NCBI RefSeq assembly: GCF_014641555.1
Contig: NZ_BMHY01000007.1
Coordinates: forward strand, 93,760 to 157,759
Reading direction: 5' to 3'
DNA length: 64,000 nucleotides
Origin: Paenibacillus radicis (ex Gao et al. 2016)
GTDB lineage: Bacteria; Bacillota; Bacilli; Paenibacillales; Paenibacillaceae
Shown here: positions 44,399 through 52,544 of the stretch, one piece after another
How the letters are laid out: each line of letters begins with the position of its first letter
How positions within the stretch are numbered: the first letter of the stretch is position 1
The notes under the pieces: model-generated
The model's input: the letters and a program-made list of their open reading frames with translations, nothing else
What the model was told of the DNA's origin: nothing
Databases searched by the model: none
Program-made: the position numbers and the translations under genes

Positions 44399-46222
44399 AT
44401 GAAAGTCGTATTAAGCACCCTAAATGCCAAATATATTCACACATCCCTTGCCCTTCGTTGTTTGAAGGCGTATAGCGAGAAAGACTTCGATATTGATATT
44501 GCTGAATACACCATTAAAGATCCGGCGATGAACATCGTCTCCGATCTGTATTCCCGTAATCCCGATGTGGTAGGCTTCTCCTGCTATATCTGGAATATCG
44601 AAGAGACGATTACGGTTATCGGCATGCTGCGTAAAATCAATCCGAAGCTGAAAATCGTCCTTGGCGGACCGGAGGTCAGCTATGATACTGAGTTCTGGAT
44701 GGAGCGGATTCCTGAAGTTGATTTCATCGTCGTTGGAGAAGGGGAAGAGACCTTCCACCATCTGCTTACCGAGCTTAGCGGCGCGTCCAAGTTCCATATG
44801 GTTTTTGGCTTGGCTTACCGGAAGCAGCGTGCAGACCGGGTCGAGATTCTTGTCAATCCGGGCCGTCCGAAGCTGGATCTGGCTACGCTGCCTTCACCTT
44901 ACCGGTTTAAGGAGGATATTCCGACGCTGGCGAACCGCATCGTTTATTTTGAGACGAGCAGAGGTTGTCCGTTTAGCTGCCAGTTCTGTTTGTCGAGCAT
45001 TGAGGTGGGCGTTCGTTATTTCGATATGGACCGCACGAAGGCAGATATTTTGTATCTGATCGATTCTGGCGCCAAACTGATTAAATTTGTCGACCGTACG
45101 TTCAACATTAAGCGGGATTACGCACTCGAAATGTTCCAGTTCCTTATTGAGAACCATCGCGGCTGCGTGTTTCAGTTTGAGATTACCGCGGACATTATGC
45201 GTCCCGAGGTGTTGGATTATTTGTCTGAGCATGCGCCGCCGGGCGTATTCCGGTTCGAGATTGGCGTGCAGTCGACGAATGACCCGACCAACCTTGCTGT
45301 ACAGCGCCGTCAAAACTGGTCGAAGCTAGTGCGTACTGTAACGAAGGTGAAGGAGTCGGGTAAGATCGATCAGCATTTGGACTTGATCGCCGGATTGCCT
45401 TTGGAAAATTACGAGACGTTCAGCGGCACGTTCAACGATGTTTTTGCTCTGCGTCCGGAAGAATTACAGCTAGGCTTCCTGAAAATGCTCCGTGGCACCG
45501 GTCTTCGCCGCGACGCCGACAAATGGGGCTATATTTACATGGATCAATCGCCATATGAGATGCTGGGCAATGATCTGATGCCATTTGGCGACATCGTCCG
45601 CATTAAACGGGTAGAAGATGTGCTTGAGAAATATTGGAATGGGCATCGGATGGACCGTACACTTCTCTATTTGGTGGACAACGTATTTCCATCGGCGTTT
45701 GCTTTTTTCCAGACGTTTGGAGACTATTGGGAAACGCGCGGCTGGCAAAAGATCGGCCACCAGTTAGAGGACCTGTTCTCCCGTCTTTGGGCGTTCCTTA
45801 ATGAGTACAAGGAGCATGACGCAGCTTCCGGCGGCGGCAAGCTGGATCTGGAAGTCGTGCTTGGCTTGATGAAATACGACTTCTTCCTGAACCATAATTA
45901 CAAGCCGCGCAAAACGTGGTGGGAGTTCACGATGGACAAATCGGTATGGGGAAGCTGGATGCGTCTTCTGGTGGAGCGGCCTGAGGACGTCTCGGCTGAA
46001 TTTGCACAGCACCGCTTGTCCGAGAGGGAATTGCAGAAGCATGCGGTCATCGAGACGCTGCCGTTCGATTTGGCTGCGTACCTGGAGACCGGCGAGATCC
46101 GCAAGGATAGCGCAACGCTGCTTGCTGTGCTGTATGCGCTGGACGGCAGCGGCGGCAATAAGCCGGTTCCGAAGCCTTACATGTTGAAAATAAGCGGCGC
46201 GGCGCAAATTGCCGGCGCTTAA
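44399..46222 (+). CDS. B12-binding-domain radical SAM protein (DUF4080 type)
   Basis: A 607-residue enzyme. The N-terminal cobalamin-binding-like domain (about 1-140; GFSCYIWNIEETI, LGGPEVSY, VGEGEETFHHLL) is followed by a radical SAM core with the cluster motif CPFSCQFC (Cys190, 194, 197), then a DUF4080-like C-terminal region. The B12-domain class is diverse (methylation, ring contractions, anaerobic chemistry), so the reaction is unknown. A conserved His for B12 (DxHxxG) is not apparent, so the domain may bind cobalamin base-off differently or not at all. The gene is monocistronic between two terminators. Confidence 0.88.
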   Translation: MKVVLSTLNAKYIHTSLALRCLKAYSEKDFDIDIAEYTIKDPAMNIVSDLYSRNPDVVGFSCYIWNIEETITVIGMLRKINPKLKIVLGGPEVSYDTEFWMERIPEVDFIVVGEGEETFHHLLTELSGASKFHMVFGLAYRKQRADRVEILVNPGRPKLDLATLPSPYRFKEDIPTLANRIVYFETSRGCPFSCQFCLSSIEVGVRYFDMDRTKADILYLIDSGAKLIKFVDRTFNIKRDYALEMFQFLIENHRGCVFQFEITADIMRPEVLDYLSEHAPPGVFRFEIGVQSTNDPTNLAVQRRQNWSKLVRTVTKVKESGKIDQHLDLIAGLPLENYETFSGTFNDVFALRPEELQLGFLKMLRGTGLRRDADKWGYIYMDQSPYEMLGNDLMPFGDIVRIKRVEDVLEKYWNGHRMDRTLLYLVDNVFPSAFAFFQTFGDYWETRGWQKIGHQLEDLFSRLWAFLNEYKEHDAASGGGKLDLEVVLGLMKYDFFLNHNYKPRKTWWEFTMDKSVWGSWMRLLVERPEDVSAEFAQHRLSERELQKHAVIETLPFDLAAYLETGEIRKDSATLLAVLYALDGSGGNKPVPKPYMLKISGAAQIAGA

Positions 46223-46231
46223 ATCATTAGC

Positions 46232-46268
46232 AGCTTCGCAGGGATTGCACCTGCGAAGCTATTTTTTT
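46232..46268 (+). terminator. Terminator after the radical SAM gene
   Basis: AGCTTCGCAGG-GATTGCA-CCTGCGAAGCT followed by ATTTTTTT. Confidence 0.93.
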
Positions 46269-46420
46269 GTTCCCGCGACTAGGCAAAAAAGCTGTCGATT
46301 TTTACGGTAACTAGTTAGATGCTTAGGTGAAGGTCCGACTATTTCTCGGTCAGAGATTGTATGTTGAGTGTGCTAGCAGTTTCTTGCCCGTGTGCAGCGA
46401 ATCCGATTCGTTTTTTAAGG

Positions 46421-46461
46421 AAGCAAGGTTCGCAGTAAAAGGGATTACTCGAACCTTGCTT
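46421..46461. repeat. Long intergenic hairpin
   Basis: AAGCAAGGTTCG-(C)-AGTAA and TTACT-CGAACCTTGCTT form a 17-bp stem with one bulged base and a 6-nt loop. There is no T-run after it and no gene within 150 bp. Confidence 0.8.
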
Positions 46462-46506
46462 GCGATTAGCGAATAGAATTTCGTTTTTCGCGAAGCTGTG
46501 TTCACG

Positions 46507-46530
46507 GATAGCGAAATTTGCTTCGCTATC
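46507..46530. repeat. Intergenic hairpin
   Basis: GATAGCGAA and TTCGCTATC form a perfect 9-bp stem around ATTTGC. It precedes the first of two direct repeats with their own GCGAAG/CTTCGC hairpins. Confidence 0.75.
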
Positions 46531-46720
46531 GATTGGCTTGATGCTAGTATGGGCTGCAACAGCGAAGATAGGTTCGCAAAACAGCGAACCAGCTTCGCTC
46601 GGGCGCAGAGGTGATGATCAGGAAGGCTGCCGATTCCCTAACCACAGATTGGACGTTGGCATGAACTGCAACAGCGAAGATGGGTTCACAAATCACGGAA
46701 CTAGCTTCGCTCTAGCGGCG
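46531..46720 (+). repeat. Pair of about 74-bp imperfect direct repeats
   Basis: Copy 1 (46531-46605) and copy 2 (46647-46720) share CTGCAACAGCGAAGAT, GGGTTC/GGTTCGC, and AGCTTCGCTC at the same spacing. In copy 1 a nested hairpin is complete: AGCGAAG...GGTTCGC-AAAACA-GCGAACC...CTTCGCT (46560-46599). In copy 2 the outer pair AGCGAAG/CTTCGCT is kept and the inner pair has decayed. No gene overlaps. Confidence 0.7.
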
Positions 46721-46801
46721 TTATTACGACGGAAGGAAGCGAAAATTGATTCGTTAAACAACAGCGGACGTGTTCATGAGCTGTCTGCACCTTACTTCAG
46801 A

Positions 46802-46990
46802 AATCAAAATGTAAAAATACATGTTGGAGGACGAATTTTCGACGATTTACCGCCTCAAAATGCAAATGTGCAGGTTGAACGGCGTAAAAAGCTCTAAAAG
46901 GGTGGATTTGGAGGTTTTCAAATGTACTTTTACATTTTGATAGCGATTTTGGGCGGTTTGAGGCTCAACAAAATGTACATTTGCATTTTG
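46802..46990 (+). repeat. Folded intergenic element, copy B
   Basis: The same element as at 22833-23022, in the opposite direction. Arms: 46804-46826 and 46855-46878 (both starting TCAAAATG), then reversed arms 46918-46940 (ending ACATTTTGA) and 46969-46990 (ending GCATTTTG). Arm starts are 51, 63 and 53 nt apart, exactly as in copy A. The segments between the arms differ in sequence but not in length. Confidence 0.85.
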
Positions 46991-47142
46991 TTCCTCACAT
47001 GGCATGGGTAAAGCTGGCAGGTGGAGTTAATAGTGCTCTAGTTAGCCGTGTAGGTTGGAGTGACTAAGCGAAATAAAGTAAAGAAGACAAAAGACAAGAA
47101 AAGAATTGAAAAGAATTGCATGAAATAGCAGATCAGAGGAGA

Positions 47143-47232
47143 GAAGAAGAGCAGAAGAGCAGAAGAGAAGAGAAGAGAAGAGAAGAGAAGAGAAGAGAAG
47201 AGAAGAGAAGAGAAGAGAAGAGAAGAGAAGAG
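47143..47232 (+). repeat. GAAGA pentanucleotide microsatellite
   Basis: From 47161 the unit AGAAG is repeated 14 times without a break, preceded by degenerate AGAAGAGC units. The tract is intergenic, downstream of manA's terminator, and encodes only a low-complexity Leu/Phe/Ser frame on the other strand, which is not a gene. Confidence 0.95.
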
Positions 47233-47334
47233 CAACACAGTTACTGAGCAGAGCTTCTCGACACCCTAGCGAGCGGTAAGTCGCCGCGCTCTTCTTGTCG
47301 CGCTGTCCATACAAGCTGCTGCTCCCTAGCATAA

Positions 47335-47371
47335 AATAAGAGCCCGATGCAGCTGCATCGGGCTCTTATTC
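47335..47371 (-). terminator. Terminator of manA
   Basis: AATAAGAGCCCGATGCA-GC-TGCATCGGGCTCTTATT is a perfect 17-bp palindrome at the 3' end of manA. The T-rich flank is on the minus-strand side. Confidence 0.88.
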
Positions 47372-47383
47372 CATTAATCCGTC

Positions 47384-48364
47384 TTAAGCAGGAACGACGC
47401 TGCGAAGCACCGTCATCGATCCGTCCAGCTCATAGCCGCCAAGGTTTGCAGGAAGCAGGAAGCATTCGCCTGCTTTCACGTCGAGGCTGCCATCCGCCCA
47501 GTTCAGCTTGCCGCTGCCTTCGGCAACGACAACGATAACGAAGCTTTCCGCCGATGTGGAGTAAGCCGCTTTGGAAGCGACGATGCCTTTTTCAACGATA
47601 AAGTATGGGGAAGATGCGATCGTCAGCCATTCGCCGTCGGCGATGCCTTCGGTTGTCATACGGCTTGCGCCCGAGCCCTCATAAGCGATAACGTTCAGCG
47701 AATCCTCGATGTGCAGCTCGCGCAGCTCACCGTCCAATCCGAGGCGGTTATAGTCGTACAAGCGGTAGGTCGTGTCCGAGTTTTGTTGGATTTCTGCTAC
47801 TACAACACCTGCGCAAAGCGCGTGAACAGTACCTGCTGGGATGTAGAAGGCATCGCCCGCTTTAACCGAAACTTCTTGAAGAGTGTCGGTAATGCGGCCT
47901 TCTGAGATAGCAGCTTCCATGGCCGCGCGATCAACGCCGTCTTTCAGGCCGTAGATGATTTTTGCACCCGGCTTCGCATCGAGAATGTACCACATTTCGG
48001 TTTTGCCCAGCTCGCCGGCAGGCAGGCCTGCATAGTCATCTGTCGGGTGAACTTGAACCGAGAGATCGTCATTGCAGTCCAACAGCTTGATCAAGAGCGG
48101 GAAGCGGCCGTTTTTCTCGGAAAAGCCTTTTGTTCCGAAAAATTCACGTCCATAGGCTTCGCGGATTTCATCCAGTCCTTTGCCTGCAAGCTCGCCATTA
48201 ACGACCTTCGTCGTTCCGTTCGGGTGATCGCCGATCATCCAGCCTTCGCCAATGGATCCTTCAGGAAGCGCCAGGCCGAACTGTTCCAGCGCGCGTCCGC
48301 CCCAGATGCGTTCTTTCATTTCCGGTTGAAATTGAAGCGGGTAAGGTTTTACTGCTGTAGTCAT
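47384..48364 (-). CDS. manA: Mannose-6-phosphate isomerase, class I
   Basis: Zinc enzyme that interconverts mannose 6-phosphate and fructose 6-phosphate. The 326 residues match the short Firmicute ManA. Zinc ligands appear in SVQVHPTDDYAG (Gln-x-His), GKTEMWYILD (Glu) and PAGTVHALCAG (His), and the MKERIWGGRALEQFG start is typical. The ATG follows AGGGAGAGAG. It links mannose and mannan use to glycolysis next to pgi function. Confidence 0.95.
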   Translation of the reverse strand: MTTAVKPYPLQFQPEMKERIWGGRALEQFGLALPEGSIGEGWMIGDHPNGTTKVVNGELAGKGLDEIREAYGREFFGTKGFSEKNGRFPLLIKLLDCNDDLSVQVHPTDDYAGLPAGELGKTEMWYILDAKPGAKIIYGLKDGVDRAAMEAAISEGRITDTLQEVSVKAGDAFYIPAGTVHALCAGVVVAEIQQNSDTTYRLYDYNRLGLDGELRELHIEDSLNVIAYEGSGASRMTTEGIADGEWLTIASSPYFIVEKGIVASKAAYSTSAESFVIVVVAEGSGKLNWADGSLDVKAGECFLLPANLGGYELDGSMTVLRSVVPA

Positions 48365-48428
48365 TAATCTCTCTCCCTGTTGTTTAATTTTTTTAATAGT
48401 TGTTTGAATGTGAGGATAAATCGAATGT

Positions 48429-49013
48429 CTAGCGTTGTCTTTTCTCGACAGCTACCAGATAAGGCGCCGTTTTGCGCTGCGGCTGCCGGTAGACAACAGC
48501 TGCAGCGATGGAGCCCGGCAGCTGCGTAGCCCAGGCTTCAACGGCTGCTGCTTCCAATTCCCCGCCAGGATGGCCAGGGTAGAGAACGCAGGTAACGATG
48601 CCTCCGGGACGGAGCAGCGATAACGCAGCGTCCAGAGCTGCAATAGTCGTCTCCGGCTGCGTAATGACAGATTCATCGCCGCCCGGTAAATAGCCGAGGT
48701 TGAACATGACGGCAGCGACTTTCTCGTGTGCGTCCTCATCTACCGCGGCGGCCATTTCGGCATGACTCTGAAGCAGCAGTCTAAGCCGGGGCAGACGGTC
48801 TTCTGTCGCAAGAGAGGCAAGCCGTTCCTGCGTCCGGTCCAGCGCTTCCTGCTGAATATCGAAAGCGTATACGGTTCCTCCCGATCCTACGAGCGAAGCC
48901 AGCGCTAGCGTGTCGACACCGCCTCCTGCGGTAGCGTCGATGACGGTATCGCCCAGGCCTGTCCGCTCGGCGATCCATTTATGAGCCATGCTCAGGACAG
49001 ACAGGAAACCCAT
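48429..49013 (-). CDS. ytqB: YtqB-type SAM-dependent methyltransferase (probable tRNA methyltransferase)
   Basis: A 194-residue class I methyltransferase. SAM-binding motif I is VIDATAGGGVDTLALA; the family-specific FNLGYLPGGDESVITQ block and the LRPGGIVTCVLYPGHPGG strand mark the YtqB group. Bacillus YtqB has been assigned as MnmM, which methylates nm5-type uridine at the tRNA wobble position; I transfer that role by family recognition only. It starts one base after the stop of the radical SAM gene upstream, so the two form an operon as in Bacillus (ytqA-ytqB). Confidence 0.87.
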   Translation of the reverse strand: MGFLSVLSMAHKWIAERTGLGDTVIDATAGGGVDTLALASLVGSGGTVYAFDIQQEALDRTQERLASLATEDRLPRLRLLLQSHAEMAAAVDEDAHEKVAAVMFNLGYLPGGDESVITQPETTIAALDAALSLLRPGGIVTCVLYPGHPGGELEAAAVEAWATQLPGSIAAAVVYRQPQRKTAPYLVAVEKRQR

Positions 49014-49014
49014 G

Positions 49015-49974
49015 CTAGTTGTTCCCCCACAGTTTGCCCTGCCAGGTATCGCGGCGCTTCAGCTCGTCGTCGATGGCATTAAGCACTTCCCATTTCTTCA
49101 AGCTCCAAGTCGGGCCAATCAGCAAATCGCGAGGTGCGTCGCCGGTCAGGCGATGAACGATCATCTCCGGCGGCAAAAACTCCAGCGAGTCGACAATGAG
49201 CTTCACATATTCGTCCTGCTCCAGAAAACGCAGCAGACCTGCTTCATACTGGCGAACCATCGGCGTCTTGCGCATGAGGTGGAGCAGGTGGATCTTAATT
49301 CCCTGTACGTCCATCTTCGCTACTGCGCGGCCAGTATCAAGCATCATTTCATGCGTTTCCTGCGGCAGGCCATAGATAATATGGGCACAGACACGGATGC
49401 CGCGCTCCCGAAGGCGGCGCACCGCATCGAGATAGCATTCGGTGTCATGCGCGCGATTGATAAGCGTCGATGTCGATTCGTGAATCGTCTGAAGACCCAT
49501 TTCTACCCATAAGTATGTGCGTTCGTTCAACTCGGCCAAATAGTCGACGACATCATCGGGCAAGCAGTCGGGACGGGTAGCGATGGATAATCCAACGACG
49601 CCCGGCTGCTGCAAAATCTCTTCATAGTACTCGCGCAGCTCTTCAACCGGCGCGTAAGTATTGGTATAAGCCTGAAAGTAGCCGATGTACTTGGCATCCG
49701 GCCATTTCAGATGCTGGCGGTCACGGATCGTGTTGAACTGCGTGACCAGATCGTCACGCCGTCTGCCGGCGAAATCGCCGGACCCTCGTGCGCTGCAGAA
49801 CGTGCAACCGCCTTTGGCGATCGTACCGTCGCGGTTGGGGCAAGTAAAGCCCGCGTCGAGCATTACTTTAAACACCTTGCCGCCGAACTGCTCGCGCATT
49901 TCGTAATTCCATGTATGAAATCGTTTATCGCCCCACAGTTGCGGCTGCTGAGGCGTCATTTGCAATGCGTTCAT
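49015..49974 (-). CDS. ytqA: YtqA/YhcC-type radical SAM protein (TIGR01212 family)
   Basis: A 319-residue radical SAM enzyme. The cluster motif has the family-specific spacing: CPNRDGTIAKGGCTFC, with the ligating Cys set C-x(n)-C-x2-C. Other blocks are KYIGYFQAYTNTYAPVEELR, LSIATRPDCLPDDV and CAHIIYGLPQETHEMMLDT, all typical of TIGR01212. It is upstream of, and abuts, ytqB, which suggests a linked role in tRNA wobble modification. The ATG follows AAGGAG. Confidence 0.9.
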   Translation of the reverse strand: MNALQMTPQQPQLWGDKRFHTWNYEMREQFGGKVFKVMLDAGFTCPNRDGTIAKGGCTFCSARGSGDFAGRRRDDLVTQFNTIRDRQHLKWPDAKYIGYFQAYTNTYAPVEELREYYEEILQQPGVVGLSIATRPDCLPDDVVDYLAELNERTYLWVEMGLQTIHESTSTLINRAHDTECYLDAVRRLRERGIRVCAHIIYGLPQETHEMMLDTGRAVAKMDVQGIKIHLLHLMRKTPMVRQYEAGLLRFLEQDEYVKLIVDSLEFLPPEMIVHRLTGDAPRDLLIGPTWSLKKWEVLNAIDDELKRRDTWQGKLWGNN

Positions 49975-50079
49975 TTATTTCTCCTTCTTCCTTAAAGGCT
50001 GCCCCTCTATTTTATCGGATATCGTGCTGAAATGCCATGCCCGATTAGACCCGCTAACTTGGTTGAAATCAACTGGAAA

Positions 50080-50093
50080 TTAAAACGTTTTCA
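50080..50093. promoter_or_regulatory. cre-like site in a divergent intergenic region
   Basis: TTAAAACGTTTTCA matches the catabolite-response consensus TGAAAnCGnTTTCA at all fixed positions except one. It lies between ytqA (minus) and the small gene at 50246 (plus). Confidence 0.4.
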
Positions 50094-50245
50094 AAATAAA
50101 TTAGGCTTGCTATACCTTACATGATCTGTTATATTAAAAGTGTGAAAAGACAATAAAAAAACCTTACATGCCTTAATCGTAGCGATTGTCATAGAACGTC
50201 GATTAACTGGAAATGCTGTATAATAAATCGATGAGGTGATATGAA

Positions 50246-50452
50246 ATGAGTCAAACGACAAAAATTCCGCATGGCGATGAGAAAGTTACGGTTGAGTTAA
50301 CGGTGAAAGAGCTGATGGTGCTTAGCGGCGTCCGCTTTCCCAATAATCATCTTCTAGAAGTATCCGCACGCAAAAAATTAAATGAAGTGCTGGAGGAAAC
50401 ATTTGAGATTGAGCCGAGCAGCAGCCCGATTAATTATCAAATGCTTACTTAA
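50246..50452 (+). CDS. Small protein of unknown function
   Basis: A 68-residue protein with no recognised family. It is mixed-charge with a central helix (VELTVKELMVLSGVRF) and ends SSSPINYQMLT. GATGAGGTGATATGAA supplies a ribosome binding site, and a perfect terminator follows 17 bp after the stop, so it is likely to be a real single gene. Confidence 0.7.
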   Translation: MSQTTKIPHGDEKVTVELTVKELMVLSGVRFPNNHLLEVSARKKLNEVLEETFEIEPSSSPINYQMLT

Positions 50453-50469
50453 TTCCATATTCGCAAATC

Positions 50470-50495
50470 AGCCGCAGGAGCTCCTGCGGCTTTTC
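50470..50495 (+). terminator. Terminator of the small gene
   Basis: AGCCGCAGGAG-CTCCTGCGGCT is a perfect 22-bp palindrome followed by TTTT. Confidence 0.92.
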
Positions 50496-50580
50496 TATTT
50501 GCCGTGAACCCTTTACATGGGAGGCGGTCTTGGGGCAAAATAAGAATCAGTTTAATGGAGTCTAGGAGGACAAGATCAGT

Positions 50581-51369
50581 ATGCGTCTAAGAGGAAGAAA
50601 AGGAATTCGCGAAAGTATAGAAGCACAGCCGGAGCTGGTTGTACTTGATGCCGCTCCGCATAAAGGCAAGTGGCGTGAGTTTTTCGGCAATGACAATCCG
50701 ATCTACATCGAGCTGGGCATGGGCAAAGGCAGATTCATCAGCCATATGAGCGCCCGCAATCCGGAGATTAATTTTATCGGTGTCGATATGTATGACGAGT
50801 TGATTCGTCGCGCCAGTGAAAAGGCCCGCGCGGTATGGGAAGAAAAAGGGGAAGAAAATCCGCCTAATCTTGCGCTCCTTCGCGCTAATATCGAGAATAT
50901 CGAGAACATGTTTGAGCCGGGAGAACTACAGCGGATTCATCTGAATTTCAGCGATCCATGGCCAAAAAGCAAACACGCCCGCCGCAGACTGACACATCCG
51001 CGTTTTCTCGCGAAATATGCGCAGCTGCTGAACGAGCGCGGTGAGATTCATTTTAAGACAGATTCGCAGTCTCTGTTCGAGTTTTCGCTGAACAGCTTTG
51101 CCGAAGTGGAAATGCAGCTTCGCAATATATCGCTTCACCTTCATAAGGAGGGACCGCGAGAGGATCTCGTGTTCACCGAGTATGAAATGAAGTTCATGGG
51201 CAAAGGCCAGCCGATCTACCGGCTAGAAGCCGTGATCGGCGAAACCGCGCTGGAGCAATACCGTTCCAGCAAGCGAGAGGCAGCGAGCCGTGAAGCGGCG
51301 GCTGCGGAAGCCGATGAAGCTGCCGAAGCCGCAGAACAAGCCGATCGGGAAGAAACCGAAACCGAGTAA
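50581..51369 (+). CDS. trmB: tRNA (guanine-N7)-methyltransferase TrmB
   Basis: Methylates G46 of tRNA with SAM. SAM motif I is ELGMGKGRFISHMSARNP, followed by FIGVDMYDELIRRA; the catalytic block NFSDPWPKSKHARRRLTHPRFL is unmistakable (core DPWPKSKHARRR), and FKTDSQSLFEF is conserved. It is 262 residues, longer than the usual 215-220, because of an Ala/Glu-rich C-terminal tail of about 30 residues (EAADEADREE-like) that is acidic and probably disordered. AGGAGGACAAGATCAGT precedes the ATG. Confidence 0.95.
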   Translation: MRLRGRKGIRESIEAQPELVVLDAAPHKGKWREFFGNDNPIYIELGMGKGRFISHMSARNPEINFIGVDMYDELIRRASEKARAVWEEKGEENPPNLALLRANIENIENMFEPGELQRIHLNFSDPWPKSKHARRRLTHPRFLAKYAQLLNERGEIHFKTDSQSLFEFSLNSFAEVEMQLRNISLHLHKEGPREDLVFTEYEMKFMGKGQPIYRLEAVIGETALEQYRSSKREAASREAAAAEADEAAEAAEQADREETETE

Positions 51370-51405
51370 CAGCAATGACATTAAGCCGGAAACTCCAGCA
51401 TGGAG

Positions 51406-51966
51406 CTAGACCGGAGTCACCCAGTTATATTCGACCGCGATGGCCGTCAGCGTGCCGATGAGCGCGCCGACGGCAACGTCGGAAGGATAATGCAGGCCCA
51501 GATACATCCTCGACCAGCCCACCGATACCCCGATAATGACCGCAACTGGAAGCGCAATAACGAACCAGGGACCGCTCGCCGCAACCAGCGGAATGAGCCA
51601 AGCAAAGATAGCGGTCGTATGACCGGAAGGAAAAGAGGAGTCCACTAGCGGCTTCCTGCCCGTATTCATTCCCTCCAGCGCCTGATAAGGGCGCAGCCTC
51701 TTAAATTTTCTTTTTACGATAAAAACAGGAAAATGACTGATAACAACTGCGGTAAAGCAATGCCAGCCCGTAGTGTTCCAAGGAGCCGGAGCGAGTAGCG
51801 CGAAGAGCAGCGAGCTCAAAACGGTGAACGAAGCACCGCCCATATGGGTTACTGTAGACAGCCATTTGCCCAGCCATCGATGCAACCTTCTGTGTACCCG
51901 CCTTTGATTCGCCCAGACGATGAACTCCTGTTCGCGGGTTCTCAGCCATTCTATCATTCGTCTCAT
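51406..51966 (-). CDS. PAP2 family membrane phosphatase
   Basis: A 186-residue membrane phosphatase of the undecaprenyl-pyrophosphatase/lipid phosphatase type. The three PAP2 motifs are KRKFKRLRP, the SFPSGHT loop (His in motif 2) and SRMYLGLHYPSDV, with about five hydrophobic helices. Substrate could be undecaprenyl pyrophosphate or phosphatidate. AGGAGGATACGG precedes the ATG. It converges on trmB. Confidence 0.9.
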   Translation of the reverse strand: MRRMIEWLRTREQEFIVWANQRRVHRRLHRWLGKWLSTVTHMGGASFTVLSSLLFALLAPAPWNTTGWHCFTAVVISHFPVFIVKRKFKRLRPYQALEGMNTGRKPLVDSSFPSGHTTAIFAWLIPLVAASGPWFVIALPVAVIIGVSVGWSRMYLGLHYPSDVAVGALIGTLTAIAVEYNWVTPV

Positions 51967-52544
51967 CCGTATCCTCCTAATAAATCATCGAGGGCAAAGC
52001 TCGATTCGCACACATTATACCCGATATTACGACGAAAATGTTTAAAATATAATAAGTTGTTGATTTGAAATTTATATGAAGGCTTTACGTATTACAAAAC
52101 GGCCCGATTGGTAAAGCTTATATGGAAGACTAGGCCTTCAGGGTCATCCGGTTCACGGTTTCGACACAATGCGCCGCCCGCACGGTTAGAAACTTTTTCG
52201 CAACTTTTCTCGTATGTAAGGTCGGAAGTGCTAAAAAATCAGCAAATGGATGAAAATAAGGGCGACGCGCCGCAAAAGGAGGTAATTGTGATATTGATGC
52301 GCCATGGAAGCGTTTTTCCGGTTGGAAAATGCATATTGGCGGCAAATTAAGGTTTTGACAAAGATGGTCATTGTGTGGAAAATCAGATAGGTCGCAGAAC
52401 GCTTCCAAATAGATAAAGCGCTGTACACCAGACAAGAGAGAGAGTAATAAAGAGCCTGTCGGGGCCAAGCGGCATTGTTTTCGGGCATGTACGCCGGTGA
52501 TCAGAACGGGCAATTAAAAAGGGGTCTCAAGGGGGCAGTACCGA
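51967..52544. other. Intergenic stretch before the glycosyltransferase gene
   Basis: No gene of normal size. One small frame on the plus strand (ATG 52239 to stop 52348-52350, 36 codons) contains an internal AAAAGGAGGT (52274-52283) 5 nt before a GTG at 52288, which could start a 20-codon peptide with the same stop. TTGACA at 52355 is a possible -35 element; no good -10 element pairs with it. I see nothing else. Confidence 0.4.

Noticed and set aside
46460..46897. 145-codon frame across the hairpin region and element B
   Set aside because: No ribosome binding site. Its sequence is made of the direct repeats, hairpins and element arms. A similar pattern seen at 22852-23046 comes from copy A of the element, not from a shared protein.
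47038..47238. Minus-strand frame of repeated Leu-Phe-Ser-Ser units
   Set aside because: It is only the translation of the AGAAG microsatellite.
51386..51405. Terminator between trmB and the PAP2 gene
   Set aside because: ACTCCA/TGGAG can pair but the stem is short and no T-run follows on either side.
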